From Haloimpatiens sp042688525 (GTDB lineage: Bacteria > Bacillota > Clostridia > Clostridiales > Clostridiaceae): a DNA stretch of 64,000 nucleotides. A model generated the notes under the pieces. That model worked only from the letters and a program-made list of their open reading frames with translations. It was not told the DNA's origin and did not search any database. The stretch lies in NCBI RefSeq assembly GCF_042688525.2, contig NZ_JBHWAB010000001.1:2790001-2854000 (forward strand). Reading direction: 5' to 3'. Of this stretch, positions 27,414 through 37,851 are shown piece after piece. Each line of letters begins with the position of its first letter. Positions within the stretch are counted from its first letter, which is position 1. Position numbers and translations under genes: made by a program.

Positions 27414-30385
27414 TTACTCTACTTCTATCTCTACTACATTTGACAAAATATTCATTTTATCTGGGTCTAAATCATCACATACTATAGCTTTCACTTTATA
27501 ATTTCCTTTTGGAGGTATTGAAAATCCACCTGCAAATTCATCATTTTCACCAGCTTTTATATTCTTTTTAATATAGCTGTAATTTAACATTTCATTTGTA
27601 TCTTTATCATATAATACAACTGCAAAAGTCACTTCTTTATCTTCTTTCAAATTGTTCTTAATACTAAACTTAACATTTGCATCTGAATTTTTCTTTAACT
27701 TGCCTTCACCAATTCTAGTAACTATAAAATCTTTTTTTTCTGAAGGTTTAACATTTTCATCTTTTCCAAAATAATATATAGAATTTTTACCATTACAATA
27801 TTTACTTCCCATATCTAAAAAAATTTTATATGCATCAAGAGCTTGAAATGCTTGCTCTGTAGACATTCCATTTACACCCTGGCTGCCATCCATTAAATGA
27901 TAAAATTCTCCATTTGATTGTTGAAATCTCAATAAATTTTCAACTAAGTTTCTATCCTTAGTAAATTTCTCACATGTAGGATTTATTCCATTAGCACAAA
28001 GTCCTATAATAGTTTGAGCACAGCTTTCACTATTATTTTGAGTAAACCAAGAATTAAAACCTCCATCTTTTCTTTGAACTTTTGAAAGCCAATTTACTGC
28101 TTCTTCTACAGCATCTTTAACTTTTTTTCCACTTTTACTTACGTAATCATGATAAGGTGCAAGTGCTATTAATGTCATTGATGTTATATCTACATCACTA
28201 TTAGAACCATTCATACATAAATCCCAACCACCATCACTATTTCTGTGATTAAGTACATAATCTAACATATATTCTCTTGAATATTTAGCATTCTTAGGAA
28301 CTTCATAATTTTTTGTATCTAATGCTATTAATCCATATATAACACCATTCAATCCTTGAAAATCTAGCTTTCTTTGAGGTTTTTGAGGATCATAAAAATT
28401 ATATATTTTATCAAGTAAATTATATCCACCTACATTTCTTGGATCTCCTCCTGCTGCAACAACTCCAAGAGTAATTCTTTCATAATCTGTAACTTTATAA
28501 AAATGTCCTTTGGATTCTATTAATAATTTATTTCTTCCATCTAAATAGTTTTTATTATAATCCTTTGGAATTTCAATACCTGATTTACTAAAAGCTACTG
28601 TTTTCCAATCACTACTCCAAGTATTATTTTTAATTACAAAATCTTGTACCTTTTGTATAGCTTGATTTACTCTTTCTGTTAACCCTTTATTTGATGCAAC
28701 AACAACAAGACATTGTGCTTTATTTTTGTCTTTTTCATCTTCATCCCCATTTTTGATATTAACTGTAATTTTAGCTGTACCTTGTTTCTTAGCAGTAACC
28801 TTACCATTTTTATCAACTGATGCTACTTCTTCATCATTTGATGACCATATTAAATCATCATTTGAAACATCTTTTGATTCTATAGTTGCTTTTAATGAAA
28901 CGCTTTGTCCTACTTTTAAATCTACTAAAGTTTTATCTAAAGTTATTTTTGGCAGCTTTTTATATGTTACTTTATAAGTTTTTTCTGCCTTATTACCAGC
29001 CTTATCAATAGCTTCTATTTTTATTGAATTTTCTCCCTCTTTTAATGTTACTGTATATTCTCCATTATTTTCTTTAACTATTTCATCATTTAGTTTAACT
29101 GTTACATCAACTTTTCCATCTACATTATCATTAGCTGATACTTTAAATTTCAATTCTTCTTTATTTACTACTTGTCCATTTGTTATTTTTTCAACCTTTA
29201 TAGTTGGCGCAGTAGTATCTTTTTCATGTGGTTCATCTGGGCTTGTACTTTCACCTACAAAAGAGAATATAGAACCTTTACCTTCTAGAAAATAAATATA
29301 TTGAACCAAAGCTGTTACTGCTTTTTCAGTTGCTATACAATTCATTTCCTCTAAACTAACTTTATCATCACAAAATCCACCATACTCAGATAAAGCAAAA
29401 TCTTTTTGCTTAAATTGATAAGAAAGTAATTTATCAATTAAATTTATATCATTTTTGGTAAATTCTTCACTTGTAGGATCTATTCCATTTGCACAAAGTC
29501 CTGTAATAACTTCTGCACAAACAACACTTGGCCAACAATCTGAATTATATCCACCTTTTGCATTTTGTACTTTTGATAAATAATCTACTGATTTTTTTAT
29601 AGCTTCCTTTACTTTTGGATATTTATCATCATTATATGGAGCTAAACTTGTTATTATATTTGCGGTTATTTCAAGATCAGGATTACTATCTTCTTCTGAA
29701 TATTTCCATCCACCTTCTTCACATTGCAATTCTAGTATCTTATCTATTATCTTCTCTCTATTCCATTTAGCATTTTCTGGTGCTTTATACTTTTTAGTAT
29801 CCAATAAAAGTAATGCATTAGATAAGTCTTCTAAACTATTTTCAAGATCAAAATCACATATTTTCTCTATAACATTTATTCCATCTGCATCTGTAATATC
29901 ACCACCAGATGCCATAAGTCCTAAAGCTTCTGGTACATAATAAAATAAATCTTCCTCTCCATTTCCTTGTAATTCTTTTATTTCATTTATTTTTCTTTCC
30001 TTATAATCTGATGGAAACAATTGTCTTTTTTCACACTTTGAAAGAGCATTTCTTTCTCTTTCTATTTTAGTCTTATGATAATAATCTTTTTCATCTGCAC
30101 TTTCCCAATTTGCAAGATCTTCCTTTACCTTTTTACTTCCATACTTTGAAAGAGCAACTCTAATATTGCTTGCTCCATAATACTCATCTTTTTTGAACTA
30201 TCTTGAAACTTTGAATCTACATAATAAATTATATAATCTATGGATTTTCTAACTTTATCTTTATAACTATTATTCTGTTTTGCATATACTTTTTTAGTAT
30301 TTATTGCAAATGGTGCGCATATTGAAACTATCATCAAAAAACTCATAATAAATGACAATAATTTTTCACTCTTCATTTTTCTCAT
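27414..30385 (-). CDS. Secreted double alpha/alpha-barrel protein with Ig-like domains, interrupted by a frameshift
   Basis: Read as one gene of about 990 aa. The first 86 codons (from 30385) give a signal peptide (INTKKVYAKQN) and the first helix, then run into a stop after an A6 tract at 30189-30194. The next frame continues as DEYYGASNIRVALSKYG into the first set of prenyltransferase-like repeats (SGGDITDADGINVIEKI, CEEGGWKYSEEDSNPD). There follow an Ig-like region (DTTAPTIKVEKI), a Big_2 domain, a second repeat set very similar to the protein at 21930-23981, and a C-terminal Ig-like domain. One added A restores the frame. Downstream internal ATGs such as 30020 lack the signal peptide. Confidence 0.75.
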
Positions 30386-30452
30386 TTTATACTTCCTCCC
30401 TTTTCATAGAAGTAATTAATTTATGTAAATGTAATTTTTTTCATTATTTATA

Positions 30453-30500
30453 CTTATATTAAGCAACCAAATATACACTAAAATGATTGCTTAATATAAG
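30453..30500. repeat. Intercistronic perfect inverted repeat
   Basis: CTTATATTAAGCAA (30453-30466) and TTGCTTAATATAAG (30487-30500) form a perfect 14-bp stem with a 20-nt loop, between a DUF4430 gene and the double-barrel gene. It lacks a long U-run; it may end or stabilise the upstream message. Confidence 0.65.
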
Positions 30501-30516
30501 TTTTAGTAAACTACAA

Positions 30517-32040
30517 CTATCTTACAGTTATTTCAATAGGTTCAGGTCTTACAATATCTATTTTGTTATCTCTATATCTTACTGCTGATATCACATATTT
30601 TCCTTTTCTATTAAACTTTAAAACAGCTTTACCATTCTTATCAGTTTTTACTACATTATCATTAACTTTGTATTCTTCACCATTTACAAGTATTACAGCA
30701 TTTTCTACTGGAGTTTTTACTTCATCATATTTATCTACTTCATCACTACCAGAACAACCTGTAGTTTGTATACCATTTAAAGTTATATTTACTTTACCAC
30801 CTCTACGTACTACCTTTTTATCTGACTCCATTCTTGTAAATACATTATCAAATCCATAAGCTCCATAATACCAAACTATATTGTCACCATCTTCTAATGG
30901 TTTTCCATTACAACCTACTGGTGGAAGAGAACCATTTACATTGTACATCCATCCAGACATTCCTTGATGGTCATGTTCTCTATCTCCTCCTATCATTGCT
31001 ATATATAGACTCCAACCATAGTCTTGGAAATCAAATACATTTGGTCCATCACTTTCTCCTTCTTGTTGTTGATGCATTTTACATATATGTGTAAGAGCAT
31101 ATACAATTGCATGTGCATTAGTTGGATTGTCAAATTTACTTACATCCCAACCATTAGAATGTGTTGCTGAAGAGCCGCTAGCTCCTCCTAAATCTTCAGA
31201 AATATCATAAAGTGGAACATCTATTTCTTTTGTAGGAAGTATTGTATGGTCATATCCTTCAATACGTATAGATACATGTTTTGTATTTTCTTTAATATCT
31301 ATCTTTAGAGTATCTTTTACTTCTGGTTTGTCTTTTAGTGCTGCTGTTATTACAGCTGTTCCAGATGACAAAGTTATAAATTTGTTTGGAAGTTTTTCAT
31401 CCATTCTTCCTACTTTTTCATCATTTACACTAAATACTAAATTTTCATTAGGAATAATTTTATTATTTTGATCTTGAACAGTAAGTTCAATTTTATTACC
31501 TACTTTTATATTTCCTGTAACTTCATTTATTTTTATTGAAGTAATTTCATTGTTTGCATTTTGTAAAGCTTTCATTAATTCTTCAGCTTCAACACTTTTT
31601 TCATCTTCTTCATTTTTATTTACTGCATCTGCATTTAATTTTTCTTGTTCCTCTTTGTTTTCTTCATTATTTAATTTTTGTTCAACATCTTTTTCATTAT
31701 CAACATTTATTTTATCTTCTTTTTTAGTCTCTTCATTTTCTTGTTTATCAACACTTGTTTTATCTTCTTCTTTAACTTCCTTATCTTCTTTATTAACACT
31801 TGTTTTGTCTTCTTTTTTAATTTCCTTATCTTCTTTTTTATTAACGTCCTTAGTTATTTTGTTAATATCCTTGTCCTTATTTTCATTACTTACATTTTTC
31901 TTTGATTTATCTACTTTTACTGATGCGTCTGTCTTCTTATTTTCTTCTGCATATACTTTTTGTCCACCTGATATTCCAGATGAAATCAAAGAAAATATCA
32001 TCAAAAAGCTTACTGCAAATGAACATATTTTTTTAAACAT
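30517..32040 (-). CDS. Secreted Ig-like + DUF4430 protein with charged repeat linker
   Basis: 507 aa. It has a signal peptide (GGQKVYAEEN), then about 120 residues of Lys/Glu/Asp/Asn-rich low-complexity linker with repeats such as KEDKTSVNKEDKE, then a Big-like domain (about 165-255). The DUF4430 domain follows with VSIRIEGYDHTILP, FDFQDYGWSLYIAMIGGD, GMSGWMYNVNGSLPPVGC and DGDNIVWYYGAYG, then an Ig-like C-terminus. Start after GAGGAGGAG. It follows the SLH-like alpha-barrel gene and is the partner of that protein in the first alpha/beta pair. Confidence 0.82.
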   Translation of the reverse strand: MFKKICSFAVSFLMIFSLISSGISGGQKVYAEENKKTDASVKVDKSKKNVSNENKDKDINKITKDVNKKEDKEIKKEDKTSVNKEDKEVKEEDKTSVDKQENEETKKEDKINVDNEKDVEQKLNNEENKEEQEKLNADAVNKNEEDEKSVEAEELMKALQNANNEITSIKINEVTGNIKVGNKIELTVQDQNNKIIPNENLVFSVNDEKVGRMDEKLPNKFITLSSGTAVITAALKDKPEVKDTLKIDIKENTKHVSIRIEGYDHTILPTKEIDVPLYDISEDLGGASGSSATHSNGWDVSKFDNPTNAHAIVYALTHICKMHQQQEGESDGPNVFDFQDYGWSLYIAMIGGDREHDHQGMSGWMYNVNGSLPPVGCNGKPLEDGDNIVWYYGAYGFDNVFTRMESDKKVVRRGGKVNITLNGIQTTGCSGSDEVDKYDEVKTPVENAVILVNGEEYKVNDNVVKTDKNGKAVLKFNRKGKYVISAVRYRDNKIDIVRPEPIEITVR

Positions 32041-32107
32041 ATTTTCTCCTCCTCTATTTGTTTTAATAATTTTTTAATTAATACCTGTCCCCCTTCACAT
32101 ATATTTA

Positions 32108-32170
32108 TTTGGATGTTAAAATTAATTTGGATGTTTTTATTTTTTCAGCATTAATCAATGTTTGGATGTT
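32108..32170. repeat. Three short direct repeats (TTTGGATGT)
   Basis: TTTGGATGT starts at 32108, 32126 and 32161, with start-to-start distances of 18 and 35 bp (close to 1:2), in the 130-bp gap upstream of the DUF4430 gene at 30517-32040. It could be an operator or a tract left by slippage. Confidence 0.45.
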
Positions 32171-33760
32171 TTATTTTATTGATTCATCAAATTTTGATAA
32201 ACTCAATGCACATTGTGCACGGTTTACTGTTTGATTTTCATTAAAATTTTTGTATAAAATATTATCTATTTTTACGTTTTTATCTTTAAATTTAGATGCA
32301 TTGATTAATGCTGCTTTTAACTCATTTCCTGTTATTTCTTTATCTTTATCTCCTTTTTTGTTAAGACCATTGATGCCTTTAAATATTCCTTTTTCAATAC
32401 AAAGTTCTATATAGTTATCATCACTATCTATTTTTAATACATCATTATTTTTTTCATCATTTGCAAATTTAAGTTCATCTCCACTATATTTTTTATAAAA
32501 TTCACTTTGAAGATTTAATAGATTTATTAGATATCTTGCAAATTCTCCTTTTGTCACCTTCTTATCTGGTTTAAAAGTTCCATCTTTGTATGTATCAATT
32601 ACATAATCATAAACCATTTTTATTGCTTCATCATAACCGTAATCTCCTGGTTTAAAATCTGAATATAATATTTTTTGTGCTTTAGGTTTATTGTCTTCAA
32701 ATAATTTGTCATAAGTTGTTTTCCCATTATATGCATCAGCCATGCCATATAAACACTCATATGTTGTCATGCTGTTATCATATACTGGAAGCATATCTTT
32801 TTCATCTAGTACATGAGTAAATGCTCCATTTTTTAATTGGTATTTAAGCATAAAAGTAACTGGGTTTTGTCCTTTATCCTTTTCCCACTCTTTATCCATA
32901 GGATTTTCTCCATACATTAAAAGTGCCTGCATAGCCCAAACATTACTTTCAGGATTCTCTACTCCCCAAGATTTAAATCCTCCATTATCTAGCTGCTGTT
33001 TTTTCAAAAAGTTTAAAGCTCTTTTTACTGGTGGATAATCTTTATCTACACCAAAAATACTAAATGCCATTAGACATGCTGCTGTCATATCTACATCTGA
33101 AACAGTTTTTAAATAATCCTCTTTGTCATCATAATCTTTTACATCCCATGTAAATCCTCCATCATGATGTTGATTTTTTTCAAGCCATCTTACAGCCTTA
33201 TCTCTATTAGGTATTGGTTCTCCTGCACAATGAAGTGCTATAGCACCAAAACAATGTGCATTTATAAGATCATTTCCAACAGGCTTTTTAGTCTTTCTAT
33301 CTTCTACTGAATCTGCAAAATGACCATTATCAAGCATTGTTTCTTTAACAGTTTTTACAAAATCAATTTCTCCAAAATTTCTAGGATTTTTTCTAGCAGA
33401 AGTTATTCCTATTATGGTTCTTTCATAATCAGTATTTTTAGTTTTTGAAAGTCCTTGTCCCTGTTTTACCTGTTGTTCTCTCCAATAAGCTGCATTCTTT
33501 CCATCTACAGTCCATACCTCACCACTTATGTCTTCTCCAAAACCATAAAGCCCTAATGCAGGCCAATCCAATATACCTGCAAATTTTTGTTTTTTATAAT
33601 TGTCATAATAATATTGAATAGTTTTTTGAGATGCTTCATATACTTGTTTTTTTAGCTTTCTTCTTCTATAAGCATTACTATTCAAATATCCAACAGTTCC
33701 TATAATCAATATACCTACTAAAATAGGAACAAGGATTTTAAGTGCTTTTTTCTTTTTCAT
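32171..33760 (-). CDS. Surface alpha/alpha-barrel protein (prenyltransferase-like repeats) with SLH-like C-terminus
   Basis: 529 aa. An N-terminal membrane anchor (KILVPILVGILIIGTVGYL) is followed by helical repeats of the prenyltransferase/squalene-oxidase fold (about 40-360): NQHHDGGFTWDVKDYDDKE, QQLDNGGFKSWGVENPESNV, QLKNGAFTHVLDEKD. The C-terminus (about 365-529) has degenerate S-layer-homology repeats, the clearest being DYVIDTYKDGTFKPDKKVTK with GEFARYL. It lies 24 bp after the vWA gene. First alpha-barrel protein of the cobalamin-riboswitch cluster, followed by its DUF4430 partner. Confidence 0.82.
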   Translation of the reverse strand: MKKKKALKILVPILVGILIIGTVGYLNSNAYRRRKLKKQVYEASQKTIQYYYDNYKKQKFAGILDWPALGLYGFGEDISGEVWTVDGKNAAYWREQQVKQGQGLSKTKNTDYERTIIGITSARKNPRNFGEIDFVKTVKETMLDNGHFADSVEDRKTKKPVGNDLINAHCFGAIALHCAGEPIPNRDKAVRWLEKNQHHDGGFTWDVKDYDDKEDYLKTVSDVDMTAACLMAFSIFGVDKDYPPVKRALNFLKKQQLDNGGFKSWGVENPESNVWAMQALLMYGENPMDKEWEKDKGQNPVTFMLKYQLKNGAFTHVLDEKDMLPVYDNSMTTYECLYGMADAYNGKTTYDKLFEDNKPKAQKILYSDFKPGDYGYDEAIKMVYDYVIDTYKDGTFKPDKKVTKGEFARYLINLLNLQSEFYKKYSGDELKFANDEKNNDVLKIDSDDNYIELCIEKGIFKGINGLNKKGDKDKEITGNELKAALINASKFKDKNVKIDNILYKNFNENQTVNRAQCALSLSKFDESIK

Positions 33761-33784
33761 CTTTACCCTCCTTTGACTAATTAA

Positions 33785-36316
33785 TTACTTTTTCATTCTT
33801 ATAGCTACGTCTACTAAAAATAGTAAAAGTGCTAAAGGAATAAGTATAAATTCTAAATTTATGTATGAATAATTTTTATTTATTATTAACTCATCAAAAA
33901 TATTTTGTTTATTATCAATTAATTTTCCATCACATTTAAATATGATATTACTTATGTCATCATCATTATCTTCAGTATTTATACAATACTCTGGAGAATA
34001 ATCCATACATATTTTTTTATTAATTGTATTTATAATTTTATTTTTATCTTTCATATGAATAGAAATCATATAATTTCCTATCTTGTCTAAATCAAAATCA
34101 CCTTCAAATCCATGATTTAAAATAGGTTTTAACGGAAGTTTACTTTCATTACCCTTAGGATCATTAATGACAACTTCTGCATTACAATCATTACTCAACT
34201 TTTCATTTTTAATAAGAAGTTTTACATTAGCACCTTTTCTTTCAATTTGTAAATCAACATTTTTTCCTTCTTTAGACTTAAGTAAATAATCTATTATTGA
34301 AGACCAACATTTTTTAAATCCATTCCAATTTATCCATTGACTACTCCACTTTCCGCTCAAATCTGAAGTCCAAGTCATAACATTACCAAGTCCATATCTC
34401 CAATAGGCACATATTGGATCTCCTTTATTACTCTTAAGAACTAATTTACCACCATTTTTTATACCTGTACCTGTATAACCATTAAGCTTTGGTAATGCAT
34501 CATATTTGAAAAAATTATCATTATAACATTTTACTGGTATAAACTCTACATCATTTAAATATTTTTTAGTGGAAAGGTACGTTTCTTTAGTAAGAATCTT
34601 TGGCACATTTGTAAAATCTTTCGTAATATATTTTCTTCCTCCTGAACTATTTGCTAAATATTTTAATACTTCTTTATCAGCATCATTTCCAACAGCCACT
34701 GTAGACATAGTAATATTTAACTTTTTCATTTTCTCTACTAACTTGTTATATCCATCCTTCTCTGCTTGTCCATCTGTTAATAAAATCATATGTTTAACCT
34801 TTACATTAGCTTTTTCTAATGTATTTATGCTCTCTGATATTCCTGGAATAATTAATGTACCTCCTTTTGACTTTAGTTTTCCAATATCTTTAATTAATTT
34901 TGATTTATCCTTCACTCTATCAAAAGGTACTATCCATTCCAAAGTATCTGAAAAAGCAAGTACTCCTAAGTAATCCTCATCTTCAAGTACATTCACTGAC
35001 TGCATGGCTGCTTGTTTTGCCAACTCTATTTTTTTTATTCCACCAGTTTTGTCATCCATACTTCCTGAACAATCTATAAGAAGTACTAATCCTGTATTTG
35101 CTTTTTTTCTGTTATCCTTCATTTTGCATTGTACTGGAAGTATTTTTTCAAGTTTAGTTTTTTCATATCCACCTAATGCAAAACTCTTATTTCCTCCTAT
35201 AACTAAAAGTCCGCTGCCAAACTCTTGAACTGCTTTTTCTAAATTCTCATCAAACTTATTTGGCAATTCTTCATAAGCTGTATTTACAAGTATTATTTCA
35301 TCAAAATTTGATAAAAAATCTATATTATTGGGCACCTCATTTGAAATATAATTCTTTCTATTTACTCCTATACTATCTAGTAATGTATTTATATTTTTTG
35401 TATCTTCTACATTACCTATTACTAAAACTGTTGAATTATCTTTTATATTTCTAAAAACAGTTTTTATATTATTGAGTTTATTTAAATCATTCTTGAAATT
35501 TATTTCTGCTTTAATAGTCAAATTACCACTACTGTTTACTGGCAAATTATACTGAAAAATGTTGTTTCCTTTTTTTACTGTTACATTTTTCTTTAATATA
35601 TTTTTTTCATTTACTTTTAGATATAAATCTCCTTTATAATCTCCAGTACTATCTAACTGAATTTTCACAGGTATATTTTCATTTTTTCGTATTACTTTAG
35701 GCACTACTATATTAGTAAGTTGAATATCATTTTCTACATGATTTTTAACTTTATGAATTAATAAATTTATATTATCTTTCTTAATTTCATCTCCCATTTT
35801 TTTTATATTTCCTACATTTTCGTTAAAATCCGTTATGAGTACTACTCTTTTATTATTATTGTCTGGGAAATAATCCTTTGAAAACTCAACTGCTCTTTCA
35901 ATATTAGTAAAATTACTATTAATTTTCGCATTTAAATTTACTTCTTTTTTTTCATTAGTAAAAGGTAACTCTATCATAGGTTCCTTTGCAAATCCAACAA
36001 CTGCTACCTTATCCTTTTTTGATTTGTTTACAATTTCATTATTTATATAATCTTCAATTTGATTTTTATATTTGTTCATACTTAAAGATTCATCTACCAA
36101 AAAAATTGTTGAAGTATCTCTACATTTTAATTTACCAACAGAATGTGTAAAAACTAAAAACAAACATATTATAAAAATTATCCTTACTATAATCCAAAGT
36201 CTTAACCTTTTTTTAGAATATCTATTTTTGTTTCTTAAAACTTCTACTATAAAGTAAATAATTAATAGGCTAAAAATTATTATTGCTCTTATATCAAAAT
36301 CTATCTTAATATTCAT
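33785..36316 (-). CDS. Membrane protein with vWA and glutamine-amidotransferase-like domains
   Basis: 843 aa. Two N-terminal membrane helices (about 10-60) precede a vWA-like domain (STIFLVDESLSMNKY, DxSxS present), a beta-sandwich region, a GATase1-like segment (LLVIGGNKSFALGGYEKTKL), and a second vWA domain with a full MIDAS motif LLIDCSGSMDD (about residue 410) and ILLTDGQAE. One C-terminal helix follows. By family such proteins act with MoxR ATPases on complex assembly or metal-dependent adhesion at the membrane. It overlaps the preceding vWA gene by 11 nt. Its role in the cobalamin cluster is unknown. Confidence 0.8.
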   Translation of the reverse strand: MNIKIDFDIRAIIIFSLLIIYFIVEVLRNKNRYSKKRLRLWIIVRIIFIICLFLVFTHSVGKLKCRDTSTIFLVDESLSMNKYKNQIEDYINNEIVNKSKKDKVAVVGFAKEPMIELPFTNEKKEVNLNAKINSNFTNIERAVEFSKDYFPDNNNKRVVLITDFNENVGNIKKMGDEIKKDNINLLIHKVKNHVENDIQLTNIVVPKVIRKNENIPVKIQLDSTGDYKGDLYLKVNEKNILKKNVTVKKGNNIFQYNLPVNSSGNLTIKAEINFKNDLNKLNNIKTVFRNIKDNSTVLVIGNVEDTKNINTLLDSIGVNRKNYISNEVPNNIDFLSNFDEIILVNTAYEELPNKFDENLEKAVQEFGSGLLVIGGNKSFALGGYEKTKLEKILPVQCKMKDNRKKANTGLVLLIDCSGSMDDKTGGIKKIELAKQAAMQSVNVLEDEDYLGVLAFSDTLEWIVPFDRVKDKSKLIKDIGKLKSKGGTLIIPGISESINTLEKANVKVKHMILLTDGQAEKDGYNKLVEKMKKLNITMSTVAVGNDADKEVLKYLANSSGGRKYITKDFTNVPKILTKETYLSTKKYLNDVEFIPVKCYNDNFFKYDALPKLNGYTGTGIKNGGKLVLKSNKGDPICAYWRYGLGNVMTWTSDLSGKWSSQWINWNGFKKCWSSIIDYLLKSKEGKNVDLQIERKGANVKLLIKNEKLSNDCNAEVVINDPKGNESKLPLKPILNHGFEGDFDLDKIGNYMISIHMKDKNKIINTINKKICMDYSPEYCINTEDNDDDISNIIFKCDGKLIDNKQNIFDELIINKNYSYINLEFILIPLALLLFLVDVAIRMKK

Positions 36317-37850
36317 GCTTAAACACCTGCCATTCTATAAGCAGTAATATAAGAATTACTATAATAACTATATTTTGAAGCTCCACTTTTGAGTTAATTA
36401 ATTTTATAGTTTTAGAAGTATTCTTATTAAAATCACTATTTATAACATAATCATAATCTCTATAATCAACTTTCAAATCTCCGAAAGTCCATTTTAAAAT
36501 ATTATCAACTAATATTGGGAAATTAGGTGTTACAGTAAGACTAGTTTTGTTCCAATCTATTGTTGAAAATATTCTTTTTGCTTTATTTTCATAACCACAC
36601 ATCATTATAGGATTTTTATTTATACTCAATACACTTTTATAATTTTTCATTTTCTTTAATAGACTATTAACTTGTCCATATATTTCTTCATTTTTTATAC
36701 CTTGAGAAAAATTATTTTGCTCAAAATCTATCTTTCCTTCAATCTTTTCATTTTTATTCAAAACCTTGTCTGGAGGATTTAAATACCATACATTATCATT
36801 TTGTGAAAAATTAATATTTTTTTTATCCTGTACAATGTATAAATCATACTTATTGCTTTTTTCATCATATTCATCATATTCATCTTTTTTATCCAATTTT
36901 ACATAAGGAATAGAATTCATTAACTCTTCTACAAAATAGTTATTACCTATTAAAAGAACTTTCTTTTTAAATTGTCCATCACAATAAATTACATACTTAT
37001 TATTTTCTAAAATCATGTCATCATCTTGTATGCAAAAATTAATTTGTTTCATACTTTGTGGTATTTTAGTAAAAACAATTTTTCGTTCTGCATTATTGCT
37101 TATATGTGATTTTTTAATATTTATTGTTTTATTATTTTTATCCTTTAAAACAACATTACAGTCTTTTTCATCTTTACTATAATTTCTCACTATACAATAT
37201 GCTTCATTGTTTTCATGTTCACCATTTCCATAAACAATAGCTAAATCATCTATATCCTTTCCTACTTTTACTACCTTATCTCCTAATAACTTTTCTTTAT
37301 CCGTAAAAGTTACAATTTTTCCACCGCATAACTTTAATATTTTATATGCCTTTTCCAAATTTAAAGGTTCATATGAAGTTTTTAAATCTTTAATGTCCTT
37401 AATGAACTCTTTTTTATTAATTCCTTGTTTTAATATTTTTGTACCTTCATTCATAACTACTATATTTATTTTTGCATCACTTGGAAGATTTTTAACATAT
37501 TTAATCGATTTTTCTTTTGCCATATCAAAGTGACTTTTGCCATTTTCTATTGCTTTCATTGACATTGAACAATCTAATGCAACTGTATATTGATTGTCCT
37601 TACTTTTACCCCACCATACTGGTTTTGAAAATATGAAAACAATCAAAGCTGCTATTAAAAGTTGAATTATCAAAAGCAAATATTTGTTTATCCTAGTTCT
37701 TTTTACGTCACTTACCTCTTGTATAACTTCTTCCCACAATATCAAATTAGAAACTTTTACGTCTTTTACTTGATGTTTTTTCAGATGTAAAATTACTATG
37801 AATGCTAAACTTAACAACGCTATTAAATTGAGAGGTTTTAGTAAAGTCAT
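36306..37850 (-). CDS. BatA-like membrane protein with vWA domain
   Basis: 514 aa. It begins with a BatA-type N-terminus (LKPLNLIALLSLAFIVILHL, then VSNLILWEEVI), a second helix (about 58-78), a vWA domain with MIDAS motif ALDCSMSMKAIENGKSHF, and a C-terminal helix (IVIIVILILLLIEW). It lies directly after the DUF58 gene and overlaps the next. The set MoxR, DUF58, BatA is the classical Bat-type arrangement, whose substrates are mostly unknown. Confidence 0.82.
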   Translation of the reverse strand: MTLLKPLNLIALLSLAFIVILHLKKHQVKDVKVSNLILWEEVIQEVSDVKRTRINKYLLLIIQLLIAALIVFIFSKPVWWGKSKDNQYTVALDCSMSMKAIENGKSHFDMAKEKSIKYVKNLPSDAKINIVVMNEGTKILKQGINKKEFIKDIKDLKTSYEPLNLEKAYKILKLCGGKIVTFTDKEKLLGDKVVKVGKDIDDLAIVYGNGEHENNEAYCIVRNYSKDEKDCNVVLKDKNNKTINIKKSHISNNAERKIVFTKIPQSMKQINFCIQDDDMILENNKYVIYCDGQFKKKVLLIGNNYFVEELMNSIPYVKLDKKDEYDEYDEKSNKYDLYIVQDKKNINFSQNDNVWYLNPPDKVLNKNEKIEGKIDFEQNNFSQGIKNEEIYGQVNSLLKKMKNYKSVLSINKNPIMMCGYENKAKRIFSTIDWNKTSLTVTPNFPILVDNILKWTFGDLKVDYRDYDYVINSDFNKNTSKTIKLINSKVELQNIVIIVILILLLIEWQVFKHEY

Positions 37851-37851
37851 G

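Noticed and set aside
30125..30385. Separate 86-aa secreted protein
   Set aside because: The next frame continues the same protein directly after the A6 tract, so this is the 5' part of the frameshifted barrel gene and not a gene of its own.
31690..31870. Tandem repeat that might be a CRISPR or regulatory array
   Set aside because: It is coding sequence for the Lys/Glu-rich linker of a secreted protein; unit lengths vary and there are no spacers.
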